Source of the DNA: Vibrio fortis
GTDB taxonomy: Bacteria > Pseudomonadota > Gammaproteobacteria > Enterobacterales > Vibrionaceae
DNA length: 64,000 nt
Direction of reading: 5' to 3'
Assembly (NCBI RefSeq): GCF_024347475.1
Contig: NZ_AP025488.1
Location: forward strand, 1,240,001-1,304,000
Under the pieces are notes generated by a model, which worked only from the letters and a program-made list of their open reading frames with translations, was not told where the DNA came from and did not search any database. Shown here in pieces: positions 8,146 to 16,164 of this stretch; the stretch's first letter is position 1; every line of letters begins with the position of its first letter. Made by a program: the position numbers and the translations under genes.

Positions 8146-9546
8146 TTATTCTACGGGTTTGATCTTTTTACGAGGCAAACACTGGCCCTCATAACCGAAT
8201 GGCGACTCTAGTGCTTTCTCCCATAAACTTGGGGCTAACTGATCTTTGTATTGAAGTAGCTTGCCCTGCTTCTTATACAGTAAGATCTCTAACGTGATGC
8301 CGTTATTATTGGAAGTAAAGGTGTTGATAAGACCGGTACCATTCTCAAAGATACCCTCATAGAAGCCTTTTTCTCGGTCGTAAGCAGTAGAGACGTGATC
8401 AAACAACAAGTCGGTATACTCTGTATCCCACAGTACCCACATCCCCATTGCACCTTTGATAGCTACCGCTGAGAACTGTGGTAGATAATCACCCACCTCA
8501 GAAATCGTATTCCAAGCAAAACCATCGGTATAAATGGTGTCATAAACAAAGTAAGGGGCACCCGCTAACTGGTGTTCGGTACGGGCAGTAATAATACCGG
8601 TTTGTTTGTAACGCTCTTCTTGAACACGATAGATTTGCAGTGCGAACTCGGCGATCCATTCGTGGGAATAACTCGAATCGTGAGGGCTTCGGTCCTCGAC
8701 TAAATCCCAACCCATCTCGATACCATCCAAAACATAACTTTCAGTTACAACGTAACTATGCGCCTTGAGCTTACGCGGATCGCGGGTATCGTACGGAACA
8801 TCATAGCCAAACAGATTAATGGTAGCGTAAGGTTCTGCCATGGCAGCTTGTGTCGTATCAAAGCCCCAAAGCTCAAAGCCCTTTGCTGCATACTCTTCGT
8901 AACCAAGACGCCCTTCTTGAAGGTATTGCACCTCTTTGCCCGGTTCAAGCAGTGCGCCAAACATGGTGCCGTTTTCATCCACCACATTACAGTAATTCCA
9001 CCTTAACATGACTGAATCAATACTGGTTGCGAACTCAGGGTAACGGTTCTTAAGGATATAAAGCCATATCATCAAGCGACCCAGATCGAGCGCTGAGTAC
9101 CCGATCTCACCTGGTTGGTTGCCATAATCCACCTTAGCCGCTGTCTGGGTGTTATAGGCCTTGTTAGGTAACTCTCCCATAAACAGGTCAAGGGTATTCA
9201 AAGTGGTTAGGAAGCGAACGAGTCGTCTATCAAACTCTTCTTTTTCAATAATCCCTAATTCATACGCACTGGTCATGCCTGCAAGATAGGATGCCGCATC
9301 CCACCACGTCACCGATGGATAGTTGTTTACCGCATTAACCAAACCCGTCGATTCTTGGTAGTTGTTTTCAAAATACTTCCAAGCGATACGGGCCATATCC
9401 ATCTCTTTCTCAGTCAACTCACCATGACGAGGTTGAGGAACAGTCCAGTGTGTATTTCGGTCAACTATGTCATCAGAGAATTGATTGTATTTACTACCGC
9501 AACCAACGATTGCAAGAGTGATCAAGCCAAGACTAATCGTTCGCAT
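8146..9546 (-). CDS. DUF3131 lipoprotein (operon copy 2)
   Basis: A short lipoprotein signal peptide ends in AIVGC with Gly at +2, pointing to the outer membrane. The DUF3131 domain follows: AWKYFENNYQESTGLVNAV, the WWDAASYLAGM helix, LPNKAYNTQTAAKVDYG, YSALDLGRLMIWLYIL, LQEGRLGYEEYAAKG, and GAPYFVYDTIYTDGFAW. The domain fills nearly the whole 466 residues. It is closest by eye to the upstream membrane-anchored copy (9580-10902), with which it shares the NNYQE-TGLVN, EGR-GYEEYA and YVVSES/YVVTESYVLDG blocks. A clear AAGGA ribosome site precedes the ATG. A direct role in polymer export or modification is inferred from the operon. Confidence 0.87.
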   Translation of the reverse strand: MRTISLGLITLAIVGCGSKYNQFSDDIVDRNTHWTVPQPRHGELTEKEMDMARIAWKYFENNYQESTGLVNAVNNYPSVTWWDAASYLAGMTSAYELGIIEKEEFDRRLVRFLTTLNTLDLFMGELPNKAYNTQTAAKVDYGNQPGEIGYSALDLGRLMIWLYILKNRYPEFATSIDSVMLRWNYCNVVDENGTMFGALLEPGKEVQYLQEGRLGYEEYAAKGFELWGFDTTQAAMAEPYATINLFGYDVPYDTRDPRKLKAHSYVVTESYVLDGIEMGWDLVEDRSPHDSSYSHEWIAEFALQIYRVQEERYKQTGIITARTEHQLAGAPYFVYDTIYTDGFAWNTISEVGDYLPQFSAVAIKGAMGMWVLWDTEYTDLLFDHVSTAYDREKGFYEGIFENGTGLINTFTSNNNGITLEILLYKKQGKLLQYKDQLAPSLWEKALESPFGYEGQCLPRKKIKPVE

Positions 9547-9579
9547 ATAAATTCCTTCTTATTATTTTAATTCGCTGAT

Positions 9580-10902
9580 TTACTTCAACTCACCAATCGT
9601 CAATAGCGGTCCATTCTCAATATAAGCCAATGACTCTAATACGATTCCGTTGGTGTTTGCTGTCACTGCTTTATTAGTGCGACCATCAATCTCGTAGCGC
9701 CCCGAATACCAACCTTTTTCATCCGAGTACAGAGACGAGGCTTCGTTGATCAAAACATCGGTATAGTCAGAATCATAAAGTGCATACCACCCGAATGCGG
9801 CTTTAGTTGATAGAGTTTTCAAGTGTGATTGGTCTTTGCCGTCATCAGAGATGGCATTCCATTTTTCACCATCCGAGAACACGGTGTTGTAGACAAAGTA
9901 TGGTGCTTCATCGACGTTATCCTCACTCACTGCTGTTACGATCCCTGTATCTTCGTAACGACGCTCTTGTGCTTGGAAAATGCGATGTGCAAATACCTTA
10001 GACACACTATCTGCACCGAATTCGATACCATCAAGAATGTAAGACTCACTCACGACATAGTTATGAGCATGGAATTTTGAAGGGTCGCGTTTATCTGTAG
10101 GGATTTCGATGCCATAAACATCAACCATATCTAGGTAATCGATATATTTCATAGAGTTAAATACATCTCGCCCCATTAGAGCTAGGGATTTTGATGCGTA
10201 CTCTTCATAGCCAATACGACCTTCTTGCACCAGTTCCATCACGCTAGAATCGGAGGTTGGACGCGCACCATACATATAGCCGTCAACCAACATCGCGCTC
10301 ACTTTCCAGTGGTTCAATACGTCGTTAACCTGCTTGTTAAACTGCGGATATTGCCAAATCATAATATTCATAGGAACAAGGATTCGACCGATATCGATCG
10401 CAGACCAACCGATACCATTTTCAATCGGATTGTTAGCGTAATCCACCATCTCTAGGGTTTGAGTGTTGTACGCTTTGTTAGGTAATAGGCCGTCAACGAG
10501 AGGCAATCGTGCCAAGGTGGTGAGTGCCTTCTCCATACGCAACTCAAACTCTTCAGTTGAGATGATATTGATCTTCTCAGCAGAGATAAGCCCCATCAGA
10601 TAAGAGGCTGTATCCCACATCGTGGTTGAAGGATAACCATCTACTGAGTTCACCAAACCGGTGTTTTCTTGGTAGTTATTCTCAAAGTACTGCCAAGCCA
10701 CATTCGCCCATTCAAACTCCTCCTCAGAAAGAACACGGGATGATTTGAATGGAATATCTTCTGGTATTTCGAAGGTGATATTTCCGAGTACCCTTCCCGA
10801 CTCTCGAGTCTCGATACTGAAAGCGATAATAAGTGCTGTTGCCAACCCCAAGATGAACACGATGTGGTGACGAGCATTTACCAGTGATTTCTTAAACTCC
10901 AT
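9580..10902 (-). CDS. DUF3131 protein anchored in the inner membrane (operon copy 3)
   Basis: An N-terminal transmembrane segment (about residues 13-29, HIVFILGLATALIIAF) without a cleavage motif anchors the protein, leaving a periplasmic DUF3131 domain of about 390 residues. Domain blocks are the same as in the two lipoprotein paralogues: WQYFENNYQENTGLVNSV, YPSTTMWDTASYLMG, LPNKAYNTQ, GWSAIDIGRILVP, VQEGRIGYEEYASK and EAPYFVYNTVFSDGEKW. The start codon lies inside the end of the synthase gene (11-base overlap) behind a GAGGAG ribosome site, so it is translationally coupled to the polymer synthase. That coupling makes it the best candidate for a direct periplasmic partner of the synthase, comparable in position to BcsB in cellulose operons. 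This role is inferred. Confidence 0.87.
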   Translation of the reverse strand: MEFKKSLVNARHHIVFILGLATALIIAFSIETRESGRVLGNITFEIPEDIPFKSSRVLSEEEFEWANVAWQYFENNYQENTGLVNSVDGYPSTTMWDTASYLMGLISAEKINIISTEEFELRMEKALTTLARLPLVDGLLPNKAYNTQTLEMVDYANNPIENGIGWSAIDIGRILVPMNIMIWQYPQFNKQVNDVLNHWKVSAMLVDGYMYGARPTSDSSVMELVQEGRIGYEEYASKSLALMGRDVFNSMKYIDYLDMVDVYGIEIPTDKRDPSKFHAHNYVVSESYILDGIEFGADSVSKVFAHRIFQAQERRYEDTGIVTAVSEDNVDEAPYFVYNTVFSDGEKWNAISDDGKDQSHLKTLSTKAAFGWYALYDSDYTDVLINEASSLYSDEKGWYSGRYEIDGRTNKAVTANTNGIVLESLAYIENGPLLTIGELK

Positions 10903-12748
10903 ACTTCAACTCCTCTGAATTGGTCGCTTCTTCACCTTCGCTTTCTGCGGGTGGTGTCCAGAATGCTGCAGCGATCATTCCCCACATCGCTAACATGTTA
11001 TTGAGAATCCAAAATGTATTTAGAACGAGACCGCCCACAGAGTAATCTCCCCATGAGCCGGTTGAATGGCCAAACCACGCGAACAACAAACTAAACAGAC
11101 TTAACCCAAATACCATTGCTTGAGGTATAACTAACTTAAAGAAATTACCGGTTTGACGCTCTTTCGGCGTGGTTGGGAAGCTGATTTTCCGCCCGCGTAA
11201 TACAGTCCATAACGCCCGCAAGTTAACCGGGAAGAAAGAAAGGAAGTTCGTCTTGCCTTTATATCCCGCCACACCCCATGTGCCTGTCATCATCGCTAGC
11301 TCTGCCGTGATCACATACGGCAAGAAGTGGAGATAGAAAGTCACGTCATAAGCACTAACTGGCGCTATCGATGTCAAAAAGTAGATGATTGGACATGCTA
11401 AGAACACGATGTTCCAGATCGCCGATAAATTGGACCAAAAACTTGCACCATACATCAACTTTTGTTTTAAGTTCAGACCTTTACGGAAGATAGGATTGTC
11501 ATTCATGAAAATGTCAATCGAGCCACCAGAGTATTTAAATCGTTGCACTGTCCACGTTTGTAAATCTTGTGGCGAGAGCATTTTACTCTCCACATTCGGA
11601 TGCATCACCGAGCGCCAATTACGCTCGCGGTCAGAGTGTAGGACGATCGACGTATAAAGGTCTTCAGACACATGGAACTTGTAGGGAGTAAATTCCGTAT
11701 CAAACAAGATCTCATCACGCAGGTTATCCGATACCGACTGCTCAACCTTCTTCTCTTTGGTTAGACGGCGGATCTGCGCTTCGATCTCATCTTGTTCTTT
11801 GGTGATTTGTTCTGCATAAGCTCTTAGCGCCGCTTCCATTACTGCTTCACGACGGTGAATTGAGCCGGCACCACAACAGAAAGACGAGTTCACCCAGTTG
11901 CGTCGACGTTGAATAACGTCGTAGAACATTTGCGGATCGTTTACAAACGGGTCTTCACCCAGCGTTACAGGGCCATAGAATTTCTCAATACCAGAACCAA
12001 TAGATTTGGCCCATGTACCCACTTTTCTTTCAAGAAACTCAGGTAAACGCTCGCCTTCAGGCAAGTCGAAGAACCATTGTGGTGTTTGAACCCAAGCCAC
12101 TGTAGGGTCTCTAAAGTAACCAAGTGTGTTTTCAAGAATGGTTGAGAAAGGACGGGTATCCGCATCACAAATAACAACAAAGTCGCCACTGGTACGTTCC
12201 ATCGCATTACGTAGGTTACCCGCCTTGAAACCGACATTACCATCACGGGTGATGTAACCAACGCCCATCTCTTTAGCCATCGCTTCCATTTCTGGGCGCT
12301 TACCATCATCAAGTATGAAGATTTTGATCGTAATATCGTGCGGATAAGTGATCTTCTGTGCATCTAAGATACTCAATTTAACCAGCTCAGGCTCTTCATC
12401 GTAGCTAGGAAAGAACACATCGACGCTGATGGGTCTATCTTCTTGAGTATCTAAGCTACATTCAGATATTTTGTATGGGGGTGATTTCTTTGGTTCATCT
12501 TCGACTTTCCACAAGTTATAAGTGAACAGCATTGAACCGATAAATGCACAAGACTCTGCAAATGCCAAAGGTAACGAGAACCATAAAGCATCATAGTTAA
12601 GCGCATACATCCAACGCCAACCCAGATACCAAATGCCAAGTGTTAAGTTACATGTTGCTAAATACTGATACAGAAGCTCTCTGGGAATACTATGAGGTAC
12701 AGGTTCTGGTGGCACCCTGTGTTCAAACTTCTCAAAATAATTATCCAT
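10892..12748 (-). CDS. Processive GT2 polysaccharide synthase, cellulose/curdlan synthase-like
   Basis: Two or more N-terminal transmembrane helices (residues about 25-80) precede a cytosolic GT2 domain. It has the UDP-site aspartate region FILDDGKRP, the metal motif CDADTRP, a PQWFFD block, SEDLYTSIVL (the TED-like catalytic position) and VQRFKYSGGSID in place of the Q-x-x-R-W motif of BcsA. Several C-terminal helices (about 430-600) complete a translocation channel. At 618 residues it ends soon after the last helix, so it lacks the C-terminal PilZ domain through which BcsA senses cyclic-di-GMP. A charged helical insertion (about 300-350, rich in Glu and Lys) is unusual. With the GH16 enzyme nearby, a beta-glucan product is likely, but the linkage is inferred. 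Confidence 0.87.
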   Translation of the reverse strand: MDNYFEKFEHRVPPEPVPHSIPRELLYQYLATCNLTLGIWYLGWRWMYALNYDALWFSLPLAFAESCAFIGSMLFTYNLWKVEDEPKKSPPYKISECSLDTQEDRPISVDVFFPSYDEEPELVKLSILDAQKITYPHDITIKIFILDDGKRPEMEAMAKEMGVGYITRDGNVGFKAGNLRNAMERTSGDFVVICDADTRPFSTILENTLGYFRDPTVAWVQTPQWFFDLPEGERLPEFLERKVGTWAKSIGSGIEKFYGPVTLGEDPFVNDPQMFYDVIQRRRNWVNSSFCCGAGSIHRREAVMEAALRAYAEQITKEQDEIEAQIRRLTKEKKVEQSVSDNLRDEILFDTEFTPYKFHVSEDLYTSIVLHSDRERNWRSVMHPNVESKMLSPQDLQTWTVQRFKYSGGSIDIFMNDNPIFRKGLNLKQKLMYGASFWSNLSAIWNIVFLACPIIYFLTSIAPVSAYDVTFYLHFLPYVITAELAMMTGTWGVAGYKGKTNFLSFFPVNLRALWTVLRGRKISFPTTPKERQTGNFFKLVIPQAMVFGLSLFSLLFAWFGHSTGSWGDYSVGGLVLNTFWILNNMLAMWGMIAAAFWTPPAESEGEEATNSEELKYGV

Positions 12749-12801
12749 TTGTTCCTTTCCCTATTTTATTGACCTAGCCATCTCTTATTAGAATGTTCTA
12801 A

Positions 12802-13284
12802 TCAGGGGGGACACACGTTTTCTATAAGGTCGCTTTCTTCAAGTTCCTTAGTCATCATGAAACAGTTTTCTCCATCCTCTACACGTAGCTTGACGTCATC
12901 CATCAATGCAGAAACAATCATGAATCCTCTTCCAGATGTCGCCCAAGTAGTGTCGTCATCAGGGTCCATATCCACAAATTCGTTGGACAAAGCCTTTTCC
13001 AACTGAGTTTGTGTCATGGGTTCGCCTCTATCGATAATATCGATACAAATCGTCTTGGTTTTTGAGTCTTCGTTTAGGTTGCACTTAACTTTGACTGGCT
13101 TGCCTTCTTGTTCGCTGTACGCGTGTATATAAGTGTTGTTCACCATCTCAACGACACACAGTTCTAACTGAGTGGCTAATACTGGAGAAATGCCTATACC
13201 AGACCAATAATCGTTGAGTTCTACGGCGACTTGTCGCGAGGTCTCTAAGGAGCTTTTATAAGCTTGTTCGAATACGTCTAACAT
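12802..13284 (-). CDS. RsbW-like anti-sigma/anti-regulator serine kinase
   Basis: This is a GHKL ATPase of the RsbW/SpoIIAB type: N-box ELCVVEMVNNTYIHAYSE, G1-box DIIDRGEPM and G2-box SGRGFMIVSALMDDV. It would phosphorylate the serine of the STAS protein encoded two genes upstream and bind a target when the STAS protein is phosphorylated. I start it at the ATG at 13284, seven bases after AGGAG; a GTG two codons earlier is too close to that site. It contains one domain only, 160 residues. No sigma factor gene is near, so the bound target may be a synthase, transporter or regulator rather than a sigma factor. Confidence 0.88.
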   Translation of the reverse strand: MLDVFEQAYKSSLETSRQVAVELNDYWSGIGISPVLATQLELCVVEMVNNTYIHAYSEQEGKPVKVKCNLNEDSKTKTICIDIIDRGEPMTQTQLEKALSNEFVDMDPDDDTTWATSGRGFMIVSALMDDVKLRVEDGENCFMMTKELEESDLIENVCPP

Positions 13285-13299
13285 CGGCACACTCCTCTG

Positions 13300-14424
13300 C
13301 TACATACCATTCAACATGTCAGATACACGATTGTGCGCAGCGTAGGTACGCAGATTGCACCAGTTCAAATCATGGTTTTGCTCGCCATCATGTCCAATGC
13401 AGTACTGACCAAAGATGGTTTGATGTTTAATATGACAACCTTCTTTGACATGAATGTTGTCAAAGATAAGCGACTCTTCTACCACTGCTTTTTCATCTAA
13501 CTGGCAGTTTGCACCAATCAACGCCGGGCCGATCACTTTGGCATTAGGGTCAACTTTGCACCCACTTCCGATAACAACAGGCGGCTGAAGATTACAGTTA
13601 TTAACATCAACCACGGTGTTGATCCCAACCCATACGCCAGCTTTTACTTGAGTACCCGGGATACGATAACCTGGTACTTTGCCCTCTAAGATATCTTTGG
13701 TCACACTCCAGATATCCGTGATGTTGCCCACATCGAGCCATTGGAAGTTCATCTCAACGGCGTAAAACGGTACATGCTTCTCCACCAGCATTGGGAACAA
13801 CTCACTACCAATATCGTATTCCCCCTCCTTTGGTATGTAATCAAAGATGGCTGGTTCAAAAATATAAATACCCGTGTTTATTTGAGTAGAGAGCGCTTCT
13901 TCTTTGGATGGCTTTTCTTGGAAACTGGTAACAAGCCCTTTTTCGTCAGCGACGACAACACCGTATTTTTCAACTTCATCTAAAATGACGCTTTTGGTAA
14001 TGATGGTTGCGATACCGCCATTTTTTTTATGCTTGCGAACGGCTTCAGTCAGATCTAAGTCGATCCAAGCATCACCACAAACAACCACGAAGGTCTCATC
14101 AAAGAAGCCTGAAAACTGCTGAATTTTCTGCATACCGCCAGCCGAGCCCAGCGCTTTACTTTGATATTTTCCATCAACACATTCGCCCTCATAGGAGTAC
14201 GAAAGCTGAACATCGAAGTGATGCCCATCGCCGAAGTACCCTTCGATAACTTCCGCCAAGTGGCTAGTGTTAATCACAATCTTATTGATATTGTGTTGTG
14301 AAAAGAGCTCAATCATCGATTCCATTACCGGCTTACCCAGGATTGGAATCATTGGCTTAGGCAGCGACTGAGTAATTGGCTTAACTCGTGTACCTTTCCC
14401 TGCTGCTAAGATCATCCCTTTCAT
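13300..14424 (-). CDS. Sugar-1-phosphate nucleotidyltransferase
   Basis: The N-terminus MILAAGKGTRVKPITQSLPK is the nucleotide-binding signature of NTP transferases that activate sugar phosphates, and GDAWIDLDL is the metal-binding strand. From residue 240 onward a left-handed beta-helix is suggested by hexapeptide-like repeats (VVIGSGCKVDPNAKVIGPAL and following). The layout resembles GDP-mannose or glucose-1-phosphate nucleotidyltransferases of about 360-380 residues. It would make the activated sugar for the synthase in this operon. It sits between the STAS and RsbW-like genes with gaps of 12 and 15 bases, so the regulatory set and the precursor enzyme are interleaved. The sugar and nucleotide cannot be decided by eye. 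Confidence 0.83.
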   Translation of the reverse strand: MKGMILAAGKGTRVKPITQSLPKPMIPILGKPVMESMIELFSQHNINKIVINTSHLAEVIEGYFGDGHHFDVQLSYSYEGECVDGKYQSKALGSAGGMQKIQQFSGFFDETFVVVCGDAWIDLDLTEAVRKHKKNGGIATIITKSVILDEVEKYGVVVADEKGLVTSFQEKPSKEEALSTQINTGIYIFEPAIFDYIPKEGEYDIGSELFPMLVEKHVPFYAVEMNFQWLDVGNITDIWSVTKDILEGKVPGYRIPGTQVKAGVWVGINTVVDVNNCNLQPPVVIGSGCKVDPNAKVIGPALIGANCQLDEKAVVEESLIFDNIHVKEGCHIKHQTIFGQYCIGHDGEQNHDLNWCNLRTYAAHNRVSDMLNGM

Positions 14425-14436
14425 ATCAGCCCCCCT

Positions 14437-14769
14437 TTACACAGCAGTCGCGAGTGCTTCATCAACGCTGGTATAAGTCTTGATCAGCCTATCCATACGC
14501 GTGAGTTTAAACAGGTCTTGAACGGGTTTTTGAGCGTTTGCAACGGCGATTTTCTTGTCGCGAAGCATCTTATACACACCCATAACTGCACCTAGACCAC
14601 TGCTATCCATGAACTTAACGTTACTGATATCAAGCACAACATTTGGCAATAGATCCGGCGTTAGTGTCTCCAAAACTTCTCTAAACTGTGGTGCCAGTTT
14701 GGCGTCAAATCGCTCTTCGTTTACTTGAAGAACTGTGCTGTTGCCTTGTTGACTAATTTCATATCGCAT
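14437..14769 (-). CDS. STAS-domain anti-sigma factor antagonist (RsbV/SpoIIAA-like)
   Basis: The 110-residue protein is a single STAS domain with the phosphorylation motif FMDSSGLGAVMG; one of the two serines is the site used by the partner kinase. Start at 14769 follows AGGAGAAG and overlaps the end of the phosphatase gene by 49 bases; a further upstream start would add an Arg/Ser-rich leader without a ribosome site. In partner switching, the unphosphorylated STAS protein binds the RsbW-like kinase and frees its target. SypA of Vibrio fischeri is an analogous biofilm regulator. All three parts of the switch (phosphatase, STAS, kinase) are in this operon. Confidence 0.9.
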   Translation of the reverse strand: MRYEISQQGNSTVLQVNEERFDAKLAPQFREVLETLTPDLLPNVVLDISNVKFMDSSGLGAVMGVYKMLRDKKIAVANAQKPVQDLFKLTRMDRLIKTYTSVDEALATAV

Positions 14770-15974
14770 TGAGCTTCTCCTTCTTGAGGGCCTTTCCATT
14801 CTGCAACTAAGACGCTGACGTCATCATCGAAACAGTCTGACTTGGTCCAGTCTCTAACGTTATTTACTAATAATTCGGTTTGTCGTTGAATCGGATATTG
14901 ACTCAGTTGTTCGATAGCTTCTCGCAAGCCTTCTTCGGAATACTGTTCGTCTCCGTTATCGGCTTCTGTGATGCCATCAGAGTAGAACCAGATTTTGTCA
15001 CCTGGTTGAAGTTGAATTTGTGCAGCTTGATACTCCACGTCATCAAAAGCCCCGACAACAAAGTTATCGTGACCAATCAGTTCTGCGTTTCCTTGATTTC
15101 CGTGATACCAAACCAAAGGTGGGTGACCAGCACAGCAATATGACATCAAGCCTGTTTTTACATTTAGCACGGCATAAATCATGGTGAAGTAGAGAATGTT
15201 GGCATCATTACTCATGTACATTTCGTTGAGTTTGGATACCACATCAGCCGGTGCACATACCGTTGAAGTGTCGCCTTCATTTTTAAGAACAACCGAAGAA
15301 CTACCCTGCTGTACCGATAAACTTGTTTGCACAGAGAAAGACATCAGCGCGGACGAAACGCCGTGACCGGCAACATCGAATAGGTAGAAAGCGACGTGAT
15401 CAGTGTCGAGCTGCATGTATCCGAGCATATCTCCGCCCACTTGCGCACTTGGAATAGAGATATAGCTCAGCTCAACACAACTAAAATGCTTGGTCTTTGG
15501 TAGGATTTGACGAATAAGTTCACTTGCAGAGTCAAGATCACGCTTAATCGTCTCATAGGCTCTGTCGAGCTTGGTGTTTTTATCAACCACTTCATTGTGG
15601 AGGACTAAAGTGCGAAAACCAGCTCTAACACGAGCATCTAGCTCATCGATGGATGTTTTTTTATCAATGAAATCGTCGGCACCTGCATCAATGCCGTTGA
15701 TGATTGAGGCTTCGTCACCTTTTGAAGAGAGAAGAACAAAGAAAATATAACGATCGTAATTTTTGGACTTAAGCTCGCTGCACAGTTCGACCCCGCTCAT
15801 GCCTGGCATCATCCAATCGCTGAGAACAAGCTGGATATCATCATGGTCGGCTAGTATCTGTAGTGCTTCTTCACCACCAGTCGCAGTGTGCACTTGATAG
15901 CCGCGCTTTTTCAAAACCGAACTCATATAAATCAATATGGTACGGTTATCATCAACCAGCAGAATATCCTTCAT
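14721..15974 (-). CDS. Response regulator with PP2C (SpoIIE/RsbU-type) phosphatase output
   Basis: Residues 1-120 form a receiver domain with acidic pair D8-D9 and phospho-acceptor D53 in LVLSDWMMPG. A short coiled linker leads to a PP2C/SpoIIE phosphatase domain with GGDMLG, LFDVAGHGVSSALMS, WFYSDGITEADN and DDDVSVLVAEW, all metal-ligand motifs present. It is predicted to dephosphorylate the STAS protein encoded next, so phosphorylation by an unknown histidine kinase would switch the system. It is the first gene of the polysaccharide operon. The 181-base gap to the divergent outer-membrane gene must hold its promoter. HsbR and SypE are functional parallels from other bacteria. Confidence 0.92.
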   Translation of the reverse strand: MKDILLVDDNRTILIYMSSVLKKRGYQVHTATGGEEALQILADHDDIQLVLSDWMMPGMSGVELCSELKSKNYDRYIFFVLLSSKGDEASIINGIDAGADDFIDKKTSIDELDARVRAGFRTLVLHNEVVDKNTKLDRAYETIKRDLDSASELIRQILPKTKHFSCVELSYISIPSAQVGGDMLGYMQLDTDHVAFYLFDVAGHGVSSALMSFSVQTSLSVQQGSSSVVLKNEGDTSTVCAPADVVSKLNEMYMSNDANILYFTMIYAVLNVKTGLMSYCCAGHPPLVWYHGNQGNAELIGHDNFVVGAFDDVEYQAAQIQLQPGDKIWFYSDGITEADNGDEQYSEEGLREAIEQLSQYPIQRQTELLVNNVRDWTKSDCFDDDVSVLVAEWKGPQEGEAQCDMKLVNKATAQFFK

Positions 15975-16164
15975 TCTTTACCTTAAGCCTTTTCTGACGT
16001 CTTATCACACTTCTGCCAATTATGATTTTGGCTTTAGTTCACGTGCTTTATTACTTTAGGTTAGACTCAACTCATTGCTTTGCAAATTGTTTCTTATAAT
16101 TTTGTTATACTTAAGTTAACGTTGTGCGGTATTTAACACAATCACAGGGAGTGGATTGTTAGAA

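Noticed and set aside
12787..12802. ATTAGAA-TG-TTCTAAT inverted repeat upstream of the synthase stop region as a promoter or terminator
   Set aside because: AT-only short arms, no T run, and it lies within a tightly spaced operon.
13285..13290. GTG start two codons upstream for the RsbW-like gene
   Set aside because: It is one base after AGGAG; the ATG at 13284 has the correct seven-base spacing.
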